Source of the DNA: Blattamonas nauphoetae
Lineage: Eukaryota > Preaxostyla > Oxymonadida
Direction of reading: 5' to 3'
Length of the DNA: 64,000 nt
NCBI GenBank assembly: GCA_033064195.1
Contig: JARBJD010000071.1
Coordinates: 62,001-126,000 of the forward strand
The position numbers were made by a program, and so were the translations under genes. How positions within the stretch are numbered: the stretch's first letter is position 1; each line of letters begins with the position of its first letter. This document shows positions 23,101-34,293 of the stretch, piece by piece. The notes beneath the pieces are model-generated. The model worked only from the letters and a program-made list of their open reading frames with translations, was not told where the DNA came from and ran no database searches.

Positions 23101-26100
23101 TGTGCTGACTGCTGCAGAATCCACGCTCAAAAATGCAGAACTCGTACCGAACGAAGACTGTCGCATTAATCATCCTTCCTCGATCGTCCTGCAAATGCAG
23201 ATTGGGCGTGATCGAACGGAATGAGTATAGATTGTATGTGGTGAGTGGCGATGCCACGTCTGTTCCCGATCCAGAGAGTCCAAACTCAGGAAGACGGAAA
23301 TCGAACGAATCTGACGGAGACGATTCAAAATACACTTGACACTGTTTGGAGAGGTTGGTTGATTGTCGGCTGGTGGAGTAAGTCGATCCTAGCATTGACT
23401 CTATTTGGGAACTGAGATCATCAAACTTGACACTCTTTGCGAAGAATATGTCCGTTCCAAGTCCTTCCGCGTTCCAATTGTTAAAAGACAGTCCACCAGA
23501 ATCGAAGTCGTCCCCTTTCATCGTCCCTTCAACATAAACACCAGCGCCTTTCTCAGCAACACAGTTCTCGAAGGCAGCATGGAAATAATCACGCCCAAAG
23601 AAGGTTAATCGCCCCAGACTTCCAAATGACACCTCACTCCCTTCAGACAGACTGAGAAACAATCCTCCTCCACGCTGGGCCTGACAGTTGATGAATGTTG
23701 AGTAGAAATTGAACTCGCCTGAACCAGTGTTGTCGACGATCATCACTGCGGCTCCCGTGCTGGCTATGCACGTGTCGAAGAACGACGATATGTCCAAAAA
23801 TTGGGCATCCTCGACGAAGATGGCACCTCCAGCTTCGGCCGAGCAATTGACGAAGAAGACATCTTTAATTTCGAGGTGTCCACCGTGCGACGATGACAGG
23901 AAAGCGCCTTTGCCAGTTGTGGATACATTCATCACACTTGATAGTGTCGACGGGCCAGTGTTTCCTTTAAAGGTGAAAGACCCGCCCGACATCTCGATGC
24001 ACGTACGATCGTGGAAAGAGAGTCCATAAAAGTTGCAGTAAAGAAACTCAACATTCCCAGAGGATTCAATGAGAGGGCGATGAAACTGTCTAACACCTCC
24101 AAAGACAACGTTGTCAGACAGAACGAATGTACTTAAAGCGTCCACCTTCACCAGCGGAGAGGTTGTCTGTGAATCAAGTTGAATAGCGAGTGATTGAAGT
24201 TCGACGTTCGACGAGGTTTGGAGAGTGAACAGACTCTCTTCCAGTGTTGAGGAGTCCTGTTGGAGAACAGCAGCATTGGGATATGTCCCCACTCCACCCC
24301 GAGATGACAACTGTAAGTGGTGTTTCGTGAAAGTCGCTGGTTTCTGGACAATTGGCACATCAAGAGGAAGATCGCAATACACATACACCTGTGGACGGGT
24401 TGGGAGATTGGAAAAAATGTCATCAAGGTGAAAGTCCGTTGGATGCATGCCTTCTTTTCTCAGAAGATGTGGATTTTGGATCATCGTTGTTGTGGTGAGT
24501 GTAAAATACACATCGCTAAAATCAACAGCTCCGAAGCCTGTCCCAGAATCATCTTCGTTCACCCATCCGAAATGTGGAGCTGTTCCGTAGAGTTTGCACG
24601 TTCTGAGAAGAGAGCGTGTCTTGTCTTCACTGAGTCCTTCAACCAGAACGTGAGTCAGTTTGCCTGGAGCTGCTGCATTTGACATGCATGTGACAGAGAA
24701 GTATTGGTGGTCAGCGTGAGGCGACGTGATGAGGTGGATCCCACCCACATTTCCTTCATCAGACACACAATTCCGAATATTGAACTCAATCAGGGAGAGA
24801 ACTGATGGTCGAATAAAGTCCACAGCAGCTGGCCCCTCTCCTTCTGTTCGGTGAACGTGAGTGATCGTTGTGCGAAATAAGGCAACACATGAACAGTCCT
24901 GGGCAGAGATCACACTCTGAGTGGTTGTGATCTGCGTGATGATCGTGTGAGACACATCGATTTCAGCCCCATCCCTGGCTTGGATAAGATTTGCGGCTGC
25001 GTTTCTGCCATTCGTGATTTGACATTCGTAGATTGATAAATGAGAGCCTGAGCCACTGACCAAGAATAGAGGAACGGTGTGGTAATCGATCTGGTCAACA
25101 ACAATATCGCGTAAGAGACAAACACCCTGTGAGGAGGCAAGTGACGATGACTCGTCGAGAGGGGCAAGCTGGAACATTGTTATCCAGCACTCCGCTCCAG
25201 CTTTGACTGTCGCTGAGAAGCTGGTGACGACAGAAGCGGTTGCATTGAGATTGTCTTGCGAATTCCATGGTTTCAGCGAGACATTCCCTGAATCAATCTC
25301 AAAGGTTCCGTATCTGCCTCCTCGAAGAAAGAACGTGTCTGCGTCAGGGTTGCCGGTAAGGGCTGTCTGGAGAGAGTCAGGTTCCAAGTCTGTGTCCACA
25401 ACAACTTCCCCATCGAGTAGCTCCGTGTTGAAGAGAGAGAAGCCGAGATAGTCGAATGATTCAGGTTGGTAGCTGTTGGTGAAACACCCCACAAACAAGC
25501 CCAGATAATAATCTGAGTATGAGAAATACACATCTCGCTCAGCTTTAGTGTCAGAGAAGAACGAGGTGAAGAAAAACTGGCTTTTTTCTCCATCAACTTC
25601 CAGTGCGTAATAAAACATGCTGCCGTTGTAGTTGAACTGACAGTTGGAGACAATGATGCCTTCTGAGGAAATAATTCGACGATGGTTCGAGATTAGGTTG
25701 TTCGAGAAATTGGAGGCAGTGAGTGTGACTGTTCCCAAAGAGTCATGGTGAAGAACTGACGAGGAGCCTGATTTCGTCCAACACTCTTCGAACGATGATG
25801 AAGTGATTGATGTTGTTGTGTGTTCCTTCATACGGATGATTTCAATCACGCCTCCGTCCATCCCTCCCCCACAGTTCACAAACTGGCACACTTCCACGAC
25901 GAGAGAAGACGGACATCGGATGATGATTGCTGCACCGTCTGTGTCGCGATATTTATCGTCTGGATCTTTTCCGTCGATGTCTGTGAAGGTGCAGCGGGCG
26001 AATCGGATGGTGTGCGAGAATGACGAGAAGAGAAAGCGGCTCCCTCCATCAATTGAAGTCCATCGATCAGAACCAAAATCAAAAAAATGGAAAAGGGTTC

Positions 26101-27118
26101 TTTTTCCAAAGCTTTTCTCTTCCCATTCGTATGTTCCATCGTCTGACTTGTCTTGACGGAGATTCGGACCCAAATACGGTCGGAAAATGTTGAATTCCAG
26201 CTCTCGTCGAGGAATGGGTTGGACTGAACTTGTTGCGCATGAAACGAAGGAATTGTTTGAGCTGAGGAAGTCTCCGCCAAGATTCAAGTCTCGCATGAGC
26301 GAACCGCACAGAACCGACGTACTGTTGGTGATCGAATTTGAGATCAGTCGTTGAGACCATAATCCTTGATGATTTGGATTAAAGTGGCCTGAACTTGTTC
26401 TTGTCACATTTTCTATTCGGTTTCCAGACAGTAATGTTTCAATTCGTCCACAATTCTTGTTCGAGCGAGGCGAGTGCGCAACCTGAGCGAGAAGTCCAGT
26501 GTCTGATCCAATCTGAGCCGAGTTGATGTTGCACGACATCATCGAGATGCAAAGATCGGAATGTCGAGTGTTCGGAAGAATTAGAGTTGTGGCTCCACTG
26601 ATCGAGGACGACGAAAAGAGCGAGCTGCTTTTGACGCATATCCGTGTCGTTTCATCCCCTCCAGAATGCTCTGAGCATGTAATCACAAATGGAGATTGCT
26701 GAGGAGGAACTCTAATCTCGCTGTTTGACACAACGATGGATGACGAACAGATCGTTAAAACAGAAATCGATTGTCCGGCGTATCCAGATGAGTATGGATG
26801 ATGTAGTGTGTTGGGATGATTGTGATATGCATCCAGCTGCAATCCATCAAGTTCGACAGAAGAGTTCGAGATGCAGATAAGGGCCGAAAGACGATTTGAT
26901 TGAAAGGCGTGTTCATCAAGGACAAACTTTGTGTTCCCATTCCCTTGGAGCTTCAAGGAACTGTCCATGATTCCCAGATTTCTGCCTTCATATTGGGTGG
27001 AATCCAAGGTCAACTGATCACGAAAGAAGTGATTGGATTGATTCTGTTCAAAGTGTTGTTGGATGACGTGTTCGAGAGAGATCGCATGTGAAACAATCAG
27101 CAGATGGATCAATAGCAT
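20123..27118 (-). CDS. Giant beta-helix membrane protein with C-terminal pseudokinase
   Basis: A single 2,331-codon exon. Residues 1-14 form a signal peptide (MLLIHLLIVSHAIS). About 2,000 residues follow, rich in Ser, Thr, Val, Asn and Gly with short beta-strand repeats of right-handed beta-helix type (for example GGAIFVEDA, GGGLFLSLS, GAGVYVEG). A single hydrophobic segment (WLIPLIIVIIIAVIVLIVV, near 2020-2044) precedes an acidic linker and a kinase-like domain. Its C-lobe is recognisable (RWSPPEL, DISKVAVFSLGLILWEM, STDPNDRPTLSEL), but the glycine loop, HRD and DFG are not; the catalytic loop position reads SSHIVIVDAGNN. It should be a surface receptor or adhesin with a non-catalytic cytoplasmic kinase fold. 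Oxymonads have many relatives. Confidence 0.88.
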   Translation of the reverse strand: MLLIHLLIVSHAISLEHVIQQHFEQNQSNHFFRDQLTLDSTQYEGRNLGIMDSSLKLQGNGNTKFVLDEHAFQSNRLSALICISNSSVELDGLQLDAYHNHPNTLHHPYSSGYAGQSISVLTICSSSIVVSNSEIRVPPQQSPFVITCSEHSGGDETTRICVKSSSLFSSSSISGATTLILPNTRHSDLCISMMSCNINSAQIGSDTGLLAQVAHSPRSNKNCGRIETLLSGNRIENVTRTSSGHFNPNHQGLWSQRLISNSITNSTSVLCGSLMRDLNLGGDFLSSNNSFVSCATSSVQPIPRRELEFNIFRPYLGPNLRQDKSDDGTYEWEEKSFGKRTLFHFFDFGSDRWTSIDGGSRFLFSSFSHTIRFARCTFTDIDGKDPDDKYRDTDGAAIIIRCPSSLVVEVCQFVNCGGGMDGGVIEIIRMKEHTTTSITSSSFEECWTKSGSSSVLHHDSLGTVTLTASNFSNNLISNHRRIISSEGIIVSNCQFNYNGSMFYYALEVDGEKSQFFFTSFFSDTKAERDVYFSYSDYYLGLFVGCFTNSYQPESFDYLGFSLFNTELLDGEVVVDTDLEPDSLQTALTGNPDADTFFLRGGRYGTFEIDSGNVSLKPWNSQDNLNATASVVTSFSATVKAGAECWITMFQLAPLDESSSLASSQGVCLLRDIVVDQIDYHTVPLFLVSGSGSHLSIYECQITNGRNAAANLIQARDGAEIDVSHTIITQITTTQSVISAQDCSCVALFRTTITHVHRTEGEGPAAVDFIRPSVLSLIEFNIRNCVSDEGNVGGIHLITSPHADHQYFSVTCMSNAAAPGKLTHVLVEGLSEDKTRSLLRTCKLYGTAPHFGWVNEDDSGTGFGAVDFSDVYFTLTTTTMIQNPHLLRKEGMHPTDFHLDDIFSNLPTRPQVYVYCDLPLDVPIVQKPATFTKHHLQLSSRGGVGTYPNAAVLQQDSSTLEESLFTLQTSSNVELQSLAIQLDSQTTSPLVKVDALSTFVLSDNVVFGGVRQFHRPLIESSGNVEFLYCNFYGLSFHDRTCIEMSGGSFTFKGNTGPSTLSSVMNVSTTGKGAFLSSSHGGHLEIKDVFFVNCSAEAGGAIFVEDAQFLDISSFFDTCIASTGAAVMIVDNTGSGEFNFYSTFINCQAQRGGGLFLSLSEGSEVSFGSLGRLTFFGRDYFHAAFENCVAEKGAGVYVEGTMKGDDFDSGGLSFNNWNAEGLGTDIFFAKSVKFDDLSSQIESMLGSTYSTSRQSTNLSKQCQVYFESSPSDSFDFRLPEFGLSGSGTDVASPLTTYNLYSFRSITPNLHLQDDRGRMINATVFVRYEFCIFERGFCSSQHISFIKDDKAVDSQIQVTQDSDAPLYDLVALELDSDAVIEFHNLIFAIDCPFQMMLVKHRSAWGLIETCQFLFDAGMELPLPLFEVEDGTLSLTQTLISVKGDEGTFTVNDFVLHAAPLILVSPADTATSSPVVILDHVSLRRMRLKLGVDSLMLFDFSASVDVNEVEFIECNQTESKEATRIIATGSNLEGVVDKWKGFEWLADLADHRYLAIDNAESLGSLWHTIPLRVALFRFEGQTITVEKTGKDLAGCGEGSWNCRGLVRAGKNVGGNQPCTITVVESSFLNGVFDPPAKRTSVESSSSKSVIEVEKEGRMVNSPDGKQAPILTLSHLSFSLPLALDTDSLIESLGGEVTVKNCWFVSSSPISFHLLSASSGVVDIDSIVISELEFSSTLIKLVGLDSATIKSLTLSDLPEMTLVSAEGQPSKKWTLTIKQSTFTSKSTSSNEVPTDSEKLCSWESGLVVLNECVCEISWTQFRNLSQGAIHATNSSVTLSQSDLTHNGLPSASFPSARQNIRCVGTGKISFESFSAESPLAENDMWVSADDKCVVDGENISPRHTFFEPSLITKNCSSEFVKKEDRYEVEIVGIKLVPCGLWLEVFEDDSSSANADKHEVIDLSELATGWTETSLSLTFPASRLSTLSNTHRWLARIEFGRGHTTDSFELKMSAKKARAIVLSHTLPWLIPLIIVIIIAVIVLIVVIVVLRRQKTKEPEPGSEMERQDDVEVEKLEDADHTPSNAPNSALTTLESKMLGVSDQTVQQHMIASGVWSQKDEFVEAVACSGEFGMEVVRKTDTLSARLHTEQGRKIALAKEPVRQQLVKGILKIWETNQSAKILTKLSSHIVIVDAGNNVFLNVQGEQVVSNGDGQDANRQAQIVEARRWSPPELDNENTVQNSIDISKVAVFSLGLILWEMETDSVPFGEVDAVNAQRQMGVGSTLNMDGVKNSKMKEMIEMCLSTDPNDRPTLSELNEFINPEPIVELKHQPNDPTA

Positions 27119-27488
27119 TGTAATGGAGTGAGACGATCGGATATTTGAACAGTGGAGAGCGAATGTTGATCTGGCCCATGAAATGAAAAGATATTTCCGA
27201 CTGATGTTGAGGCAGAAATCTCTGGGCAGCGGAGACCATCTTGATTTCCTTTTTGTCTCAAAGAACGATGAATGAGGATCGTGAGGTGAAAAGACAAGAA
27301 AAGAAACTGGTTCCGTGATCGAGAACCGAGAAAAACTGTACTGTCATCAAATTCCGGCAAAATTCTTGAAGATTCGACAACATCACGGATCCATCAAGGC
27401 GATGTCAAAAAGTGATCGATCAGATCAGATCAGAAGGAAGTGATGCTTCCCCAACATCCACAAATCAGACACCCTGATGGCGGGTTCA
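27119..27488. other. Intergenic spacer
   Basis: It lies between the ATG of the beta-helix gene and the stop of the next minus-strand gene. No coding feature recognised; it should contain the promoter of the beta-helix gene and the 3' end of its neighbour. Confidence 0.5.
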
Positions 27489-30400
27489 TCAACAGAAGCA
27501 ATCAAACCCAGGATCGCACTCTTCGCTCTCAAACTCGATCAGCAGATGGATGAGTTCCTCCTCGTCAAGATGCTCCATGTAGATCAGACGGCGAGGGACT
27601 GTGTGAGGAGTGAAGCAGACATGAGAGGGACAATTCCCTCCAAAATGGTGCAACAACACCCAAAGCTGGGAATCGTCGGTCTTCTCAATCATGTTCTCCA
27701 GTCCTTCCACTCTGAACGCAACGTATGTCGGATGAAGGTCTGCTGGAAAGTGATGGCCATCTCGGAAGGTCAGATCAGGGAAAGCAGCGAGACAAGCACT
27801 GATGGAGTGTTCGGAGCGGGTGACGATGAGTGAGATGGTTTGGAGAAGCTGACATGAGGAGTTTTCTGCTTCGATGAAAGTCAAGTCACAATTGAAGAAG
27901 TCGAGACAGTGTCTGGAAAAGTGAAATATCTCATTTTCCATTTCCTTCTGACGAAAAGAGAGGTCAAGGAAGCGAGAGAAGGACGGTGAGAGATACCGAT
28001 TCAAGAGTGTGTTCATGTACGTATTCGACGACGACACAATACGGAAGACAGCAGCAATAACCTCTTTCGGTGTTGGTTGACTGGTGCTGGCAGATGTCGT
28101 CGAAGATGGGAGGAGAGAGGAGTGGCGAGGTGGGGTGAGTGACAACACGATCATATCATTGGCCTGCCTGGCAACTTCGTTGATGATTGGAATCGTGAGT
28201 GGGACGATTGGCTGTTCAAAGATGTATGGATCGAATTCGACGAGATCGTGTGGGCGATGGTTTCGGATAGCTGAGTGGAGGAGGATGGATGCGATGGCGA
28301 AGAGTAGTGAGCGTGGTTGAGGATGTGCGTCGGAAGGGGCGAGGAAGGGAATTGTGATTGTGGAGAGAGTGAAGGGCGAAGGAGAGGCAGCAGTAGTTTT
28401 CGAGATGATCTCAAACACGTCGATGACCTTGTTGAGGAGAGGGATGTCGGTGGTGAGAGCGAGAGAGGCGAGAACAGGAAGGAACGGTGTGGCGTTGAGT
28501 GAAATTCTCTCCAAAAGCATTCCCAGCACATACAGACACGACACAACCACTTCTGTTGTCCTCTGATCCTCACCGACCACTTCCCCATCCCACACTCCCT
28601 CCCTCCTTTTCTGCACCATCCTCCCCAACACACTCAAAAGCGCTTCTTCCAGTTCAGCGTCTGTTTCCAACGTTCTCGCATGATGAGACCCACCTCGATT
28701 CGAAGCGGAAAAATGTATCTTCTCCAGCCATCTCCACGCTGCCTGACACAGCTCATCATCTTCGGTCTGCTTGGCCAGATACATAAGTCTTCGAATACCC
28801 TCTTCCATCAGCTTCGATGCCTCTGGTGTCCAATCGAAGTCGTCTGGAGTGGAAGTGGTGAGGATGAGGAGGGAGTGGTGATTGGTCTCAGCCAGAACCA
28901 GCATCTCCATCGCTTCCATTCCCACATCATTCGAGACAACACACAGTTGCACAAACACACGCCACTTCTCGTCTCCCTTTGCCTCTCCCATCCTTCGGCG
29001 GAGTGAATCAATCAAATCAGAATAACAGCTTGCATTAAGGAAGCCTGCGGGAATGGACAGGAGACGAAGGGAAGTCTTTGCTGATTCGATCAGTTTCGTC
29101 GACATGACGAACGGATCAACCACAACAGCCTCCAAAACAAGACGAGCGAGATGGTCGCGAATGTCTGACGGTTGAGACATGCATTTACCTATACGATACG
29201 AGAGTAATTCCATCACTTGTTCTTTCGTTGGAAGATCAAAGAATGGAATGACAAGGAGAGTGACTGTCAGGGTTGTTAATCGAACTGTGTTCCAACGTCT
29301 ATCCTGATCCGTGCAGTTGTTGAGAAAGAACAGATGATTGAAGAGGACACTCTTGACGAGAGATTGAAGTGAGGAGAGTGTGGAATGGTGTGCGGGGTTG
29401 TTCCACATCTCTCGTTCTTCTTTTGATGGTTGGGTGAGTGACGAGAAGAGCGGTGTCTTTAGAAGACTGTGTGGAGGAGAAGCTGCACGCAGAGCGGACA
29501 CGAGACATCCAAGAAGGTAGGTCAACATTCTGCCTTCGAAAATGGCTGCGGTGTTTGATGTCAGGAGATGAGGATCGTTGACAATTTGGTTGATGAGGTC
29601 GCCAGAATAAGCTCCCAGCGAGTTTGTTCTGATTCCGGTCTCTTCCTCTTTCTGATCGTGAACGAGGGGCCAATCAGCCGGAAGAGAGGTTGTGGGAGGA
29701 GTGTGGTGGAGAAGAGCGACTGTTTGGGAGACAGGCAGTTGGAAGAGAGACGAGGCGAGAGTGATGGCTTCTGTCGAAAGGTCGTCGTCGGTGCTCGCTG
29801 TGCAAAGAAGTAACAAAACGAGGAATGAGTGGAATTTGGGTGATTCATCTTGTTTTGGTGAGTCTTGAGTGATTGTTGTCGAAAGTGTGCCCAAAATGGT
29901 TTTCAGAACAGGCGTGTCTCGACTAAAGCTCAGACACCGAGGCTGGTCTGGATTGTCGGAGAGAACACGCAGTGTGTGGCAGAGATACTCCAAAATCCTT
30001 GTTTCGATTGGCATACATGATTTCTCAGTGAGAAAAGAGAGACAACTTGGATGGTTCTCAATTAGTCGGAACAGAATCGAGATGGAGATTGTGCAAGGCT
30101 CTCTGCTAATTGTGGTTGCGATGAAAAAGTGAATATGTTCTGGACAGACCCACATTGCCTTGGCGAGAAGTTGAGGCGGCGGATTTGTGAATGGGGCGAG
30201 AAGATCTGAAGAATGCTGGTATATGTTGAAACGATGGGTGGAAAAGACAGAAAACAGATCACTAAGGATTGGTGTGTCAAGAAATCTGGAGATCAGGTCA
30301 GGATGAGCTGAGAGAGAAGAGAATGGGAAAATGAGGAGAAGAAGAATGAAGTGGATAATATTCACAAGAAAAGTGTGATTATTGAACACAAACTTCGAAG

Positions 30401-31312
30401 AAACCGAGAAATGTGTCCGAGAAGCTGGCAGATTTGGGAATAACCGTGAGAAATGAGGATTTTGTTTGCGATGTCCTCAATTCGTTCAATCGGGTCCTGA
30501 TGAAATGAAAAAGACGAACACGTGTCACACATTCATTTGAAGAGTGTTTGAGAGGAATAACAAAAGATTAGAGAAGAGGACCTTGTGAACAGTGATCGAA
30601 AAATAATCTGTCGCGATTTCATCAGAAGAGTTCGGGAATGCAGATAAGAGATGATCAAGTACTCGTGAAGAAAGACCCATCACAGCACAGGCAAGTGATT
30701 CGCGTTCAAGAATCGCTAGCGAAAGAGCGCAGATTTCTTGTTCGTCATCGGGAGATGAGTCTTCCGCAGGCCAGTTGGGAACACACACAGTGTCAATAAA
30801 AGTGATAAACAGGTCAGAAAGCGACTCGTCCATCACAATCGGGTAGAACGAAGAACATTTTTCCAGGAAGCGAAGAAGATTGAGATTGCGAGGGTTGTCC
30901 AGCGAAAGACGGAGCAAAGAAGCAACAAGTCCGGATGAGTGGAGCAAGGAATGCCGATCATCATCAGACAAATCAGGACGAAGGACTTGTATGAAAAAAG
31001 CGCTCTGGGACACAACGATTGGTCAAAAAGGATAATCAAGCACAAAATATCACATACCGAGAGATTTCGAGGAATGGAAGCTGGTCCAAGGGCAGAGAAC
31101 AGTTGAGATCGATCTTCAGGAGAGACGTGATTGATGTGGCCTGTTGAAATGAAAATGGGAGAGAGAAAGGAACAAAACAAACGATAAAATAACGATTGGA
31201 GACGGAAGGTATCCATTTCGGATGGAACATCAGGAAGTGATCGATAATATGAGATGATCTTCTGAAGTGTTTCGAATGGGTTGTCTGCCATCGCTGGGAC
31301 AGACAACGACAT
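27489..31312 (-). CDS. Large alpha-solenoid protein, five exons
   Basis: Exons 31312-31183, 31140-31058, 31004-30582, 30496-30394 and 30307-27489 join in frame across GT-AG introns of 42, 53, 85 and 86 nt. Joined segments include FYR/HINHVSPEDR, RNLS/SAFFIQVL, SITVHK/DPIERIED and HISRFLR/THPDLISRF. The spliced product of about 1,185 residues is leucine-rich with repeated paired helices, as in HEAT/ARM solenoids. Examples are LCIISRF-like pairs such as LVASLLRLSLDNPRNLN and VMELLSYRIGKCMS. ATG choices at 31312 or 31291 (MADNPFETLQ) are both reasonable. It lacks the EEGWDD tail of gene A. Likely a scaffold; partners unknown. Confidence 0.8.
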
Positions 31313-31765
31313 GGTTTGATTGGACACATCCAAATAACACTGATCGAAACGATCATAGCCGGGAGTTGAATAGAAAAAACACATCAGGCTTCCAGATTAG
31401 TGATCACACCCATTGTGCGATAGATTCAACGTGGTTCTGAGGAATGGAGGTGATTTTAAGAGTTCTTTGAACCATATTAAGAATCTTCTTGGCTCGACTC
31501 AGCCCATGATTATATTTACCCACCGAATTCGAGCATCTTCAAAGAATTTGTGTTTTCTCTTTTTTTGACACATTCAATCACATCGTCATTCCAGATGATA
31601 TTGCTCATTTCCAACTGACCGTTCGTTTAAATTAAACGTAGAGTAGCATATATTGTGAAGAGTGTGGAGCTTGGGACTTAAAATTCCCAAACACACAAAA
31701 ATCACTTCGAAAACAGAAAAAAACTCCTAAAACTGCGAGGAACTTGCTCAACGAAATAGATGAGC
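31313..31765. other. Intergenic spacer
   Basis: AT-rich DNA between the solenoid gene start and the stop of the doublecortin-like gene. No ORF or repeat recognised. Confidence 0.5.
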
Positions 31766-32481
31766 TCAAAAATGAGTGGCCCTCAATTCATTCCCGAATG
31801 TGCAGAATATTTTGCGAGACGACGCGAATGTTGTTTCTGTGATTTTCTTGATCTGTGACCAAAAGAGAACAGCGAGAAATGAATGAAAGACATAGTGAAG
31901 CATCAAAAAATGAGAAAAGGAAGAATGAAAGCAAATGAAGGGAGAAGACAGACTTCGTTTTTGTTCGAATCAAACACTCGGTGCACGTGCTTCTGTGTTC
32001 CAAGCACTTTCGTTCCACTTTTGCAGAGTTGGGCGACTGTCACAGGTGCTTCCACAATCGCCTCTTTCTCAAAAGTCCCATCGTCAAGAACGAACAGAAG
32101 ACGGAGGCGACTTTCCTCTTGCTTCTTCTCTTCATAAAACGTCGCTCCTTGCTTTCCCGCTCGTTTCCGTTCTCGGTTGCACGGGGCTGGGTATTTCGGA
32201 AGGTTTGAGGAACGAGATCGCACGCGGAAGGCGTCTTCTTCGTTTAGAGACTCTTGGTCTTCCCAAGTCTCCGCTTCCACCATCTGAGAAGTGTGGTCAG
32301 CTTGGTTGGGAGTGTGTTTGTGTTCCATGTCGTTGGCACCAACCAATGGAAATATGAGAGAATTGATGCTGATTTGTTTGCGAGAATGAGAAACTCGTTC
32401 TGGGTGTTCGTCACAGACAACAAGCTCTTCGCGAGGGAACTGGGATTCAGAATCGAACGAGACAAGAAGTTCTTGCATCAT
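31766..32481 (-). CDS. Possible doublecortin-like domain protein
   Basis: Exon 32481-31954 and exon 31852-31766 flank a 101-nt GT-AG intron. The first exon has a charged linker with a basic stretch (NRERKRAGKQ) followed by a ubiquitin-like segment (LRLLFVLDDGTFEKEA, VHRVFDSNKNE). After splicing this continues as IKKITETTFASSRKIFCTFG and ends. The arrangement resembles one doublecortin/DCX unit (strand pairs, a VFDSNGKEV-type turn and a final glycine-rich strand). DCX domains bind microtubules, which would suit a flagellate with an elaborate cytoskeleton. The match is by pattern only and the N-terminal part may hold another intron. Confidence 0.45.
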
Positions 32482-32632
32482 TGATGAGAAATGAATGAGG
32501 AAAATGGATCACACCATAATGATAGTTTTTCTCACACTTTGAAAAGCCGTCGATGTTATGTCGAGAATTATTCCCGGAAAATGATTTAACAAAATAGCAC
32601 GATTAGATTCAATGAAGAAAAAACAAGATGTT

Positions 32633-33185
32633 TCAAGCGTAGTGATGGAAAAACTGGAAAAAGTGTGTAGACAACCACATCAGTCCATTAATGCCTCCAT
32701 GAACACACAATCTTTGGACCTGGTCTGTTTGTGTGGAAAAAACGAGAAAAGAAACGATAATGAGGGGAGAAATCGACTTGAAGATGAAAAAGGAATTTGG
32801 ACATGAAACTGCAAATAGGAGCAAAAGCAAAAATATAAATAAGCAGAATAAACCTTAAAGAACTTGGGAATGGCTGTGGAATTGCGTGGATGCGAGGTGT
32901 ATCCCATTTCGACCAGTGAAACGAGATGTTGTTCTGTGATGATCCAAAAGTCGATGTTGGGAAAGATAATCTGGTCGTATCGAGCAGCTACGGGATAAGG
33001 GCAAAAAATGGACAGAGTTTGTGAAACAATCCGATGATATGTAAAATACGTGTGGAGATCGATGAAGTCTTAAGCTGTGATCATTTTTGGATGATTGGAG
33101 GCGATCGCAGAATCTGTTCATCTGCACCAGCATTCAGAGCATTCTTGACATCGGAGTAGAGTCCGCAGAAATGAGTATGGAGTCA
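32633..33185 (-). CDS. Unrecognised three-exon protein
   Basis: Coding blocks at 33128 and upstream, 33068-32854 and 32719-32633 join in frame across introns of 59 and 134 nt. The product includes DFIDLHTYFTYHRIVSQTLS, AARYDQIIFPNIDFWII, MGYTSHPRNSTAIPKFF and finally CVHGGINGLMWLST. The late Gly-rich HGGINGL segment and a preceding DQIIFPNID segment recall small GT-A glycosyltransferases, but no DxD motif is visible, so I do not assign a function. No ATG lies in frame in the first block, so an upstream exon is missing. Only about ten bases separate its probable 5' end from the stop of the next gene. Confidence 0.45.
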
Positions 33186-33210
33186 TTCCAGTGACGCGAC
33201 ATTTGTGATC

Positions 33211-34293
33211 TTATCTTTTAGTGAATTCTACATTCGATCCCAGCAATTTCATGATTGAGTGACAATTGTTGACAATATTGCGGCGATTAGAGTTGCTCTT
33301 ATCGTGCATCATCATCATCTGTTCGAGTGTGTTTTCGAAGCCTTCCGAAAACAGAGCTTGTATCATCCGTTTTCCAGATTGGACCACTTCCGCGCCTTGT
33401 TTCTTCCATTCCCCGAGCGAATAGTTGAAATTGATAAATGTAATCATTATTTCATCATGGTGTTCGATGAAAGAGAGATTGCTTGAGAAGGCCATCGCAA
33501 TCGGAGAAGCGAGAACAAACTCCAAGGTTGGACGATGAAACGGACTGATATCAAGGAAATTGCCCAACAGAGACATGAAAGAGTCAGATACGTCTAAATT
33601 GAGGATGTGCCGATTGGAGATCAGAAAGTTCACAAATTGAGACGATGGGAGCACGACCTTCTGAAAAAGCATTTCACGATGGTTGAATGCATCGGCTGAA
33701 GCTGTGATGCCAAGTTTCCTGAGAGAGGATGGAAAAGCGAGCACAGCGAATTGACTGATGATTCTGAAGAGATCACGGAGGATGAATTCGTTTCTTGAAA
33801 TTGGCGGTGTGTGAGGTTGAAGAATTGCTAAGACATTGGCAATGAAATCTGACTCCGCGAAATGATTCCAAACTTCAGGAGAGGCAGCTTGAATCGTGGT
33901 GATTTGTAATGAGAGTGCTGCTGCAACAACTTTCAAGTAGGGAGATGAGATTAGAGTGAGAATGCTCTCAAGAAAGCCAGAAGGCGATCCGGTTGACGAC
34001 GGAACGAGGTCTGTGATGAGTTTCGTTGCAAGAGTTTCTGAGCTCAATGCTGGTCTAAGTCGATACAAAAATCGGGTAGTTTTGTTTTGAAGAGCTTTGT
34101 CAAATGGATATTCGTCCTTTAAATGGGTTATTAGCGAACAGTAAATTCTCGATTTGTCCTCAAACGGTAATTCGGAGTTCACATCGAAATTCAGAAAAGG
34201 TTCTTTTTTAAACTTGAGCGTCGAAGGTGATTCAGGAGAACCATTCGATAAGGCATCAATGTTCGGGTTCAAAGCATCTTTCTGTTCTTCCAT
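33211..34293 (-). CDS. Alpha-solenoid protein
   Basis: A 360-codon frame starting MEEQKDALNPNIDALSNG. After a disordered N-terminus, LKFKKEPFLNFD and repeated helical pairs follow (GFLESILTLISSPYLKVVAA, FILRDLFRIISQFAVLAF). These resemble the other solenoid proteins here and the pseudogene at 45.2 kb (compare LVPSSTGSPSGFLESIL with LVPSPNRTCRLFAEAM). It ends before any EEGWDD motif. Together with the next gene it may represent the N- and C-terminal halves of one solenoid family, or two tandem members. Confidence 0.75.
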   Translation of the reverse strand: MEEQKDALNPNIDALSNGSPESPSTLKFKKEPFLNFDVNSELPFEDKSRIYCSLITHLKDEYPFDKALQNKTTRFLYRLRPALSSETLATKLITDLVPSSTGSPSGFLESILTLISSPYLKVVAAALSLQITTIQAASPEVWNHFAESDFIANVLAILQPHTPPISRNEFILRDLFRIISQFAVLAFPSSLRKLGITASADAFNHREMLFQKVVLPSSQFVNFLISNRHILNLDVSDSFMSLLGNFLDISPFHRPTLEFVLASPIAMAFSSNLSFIEHHDEIMITFINFNYSLGEWKKQGAEVVQSGKRMIQALFSEGFENTLEQMMMMHDKSNSNRRNIVNNCHSIMKLLGSNVEFTKR

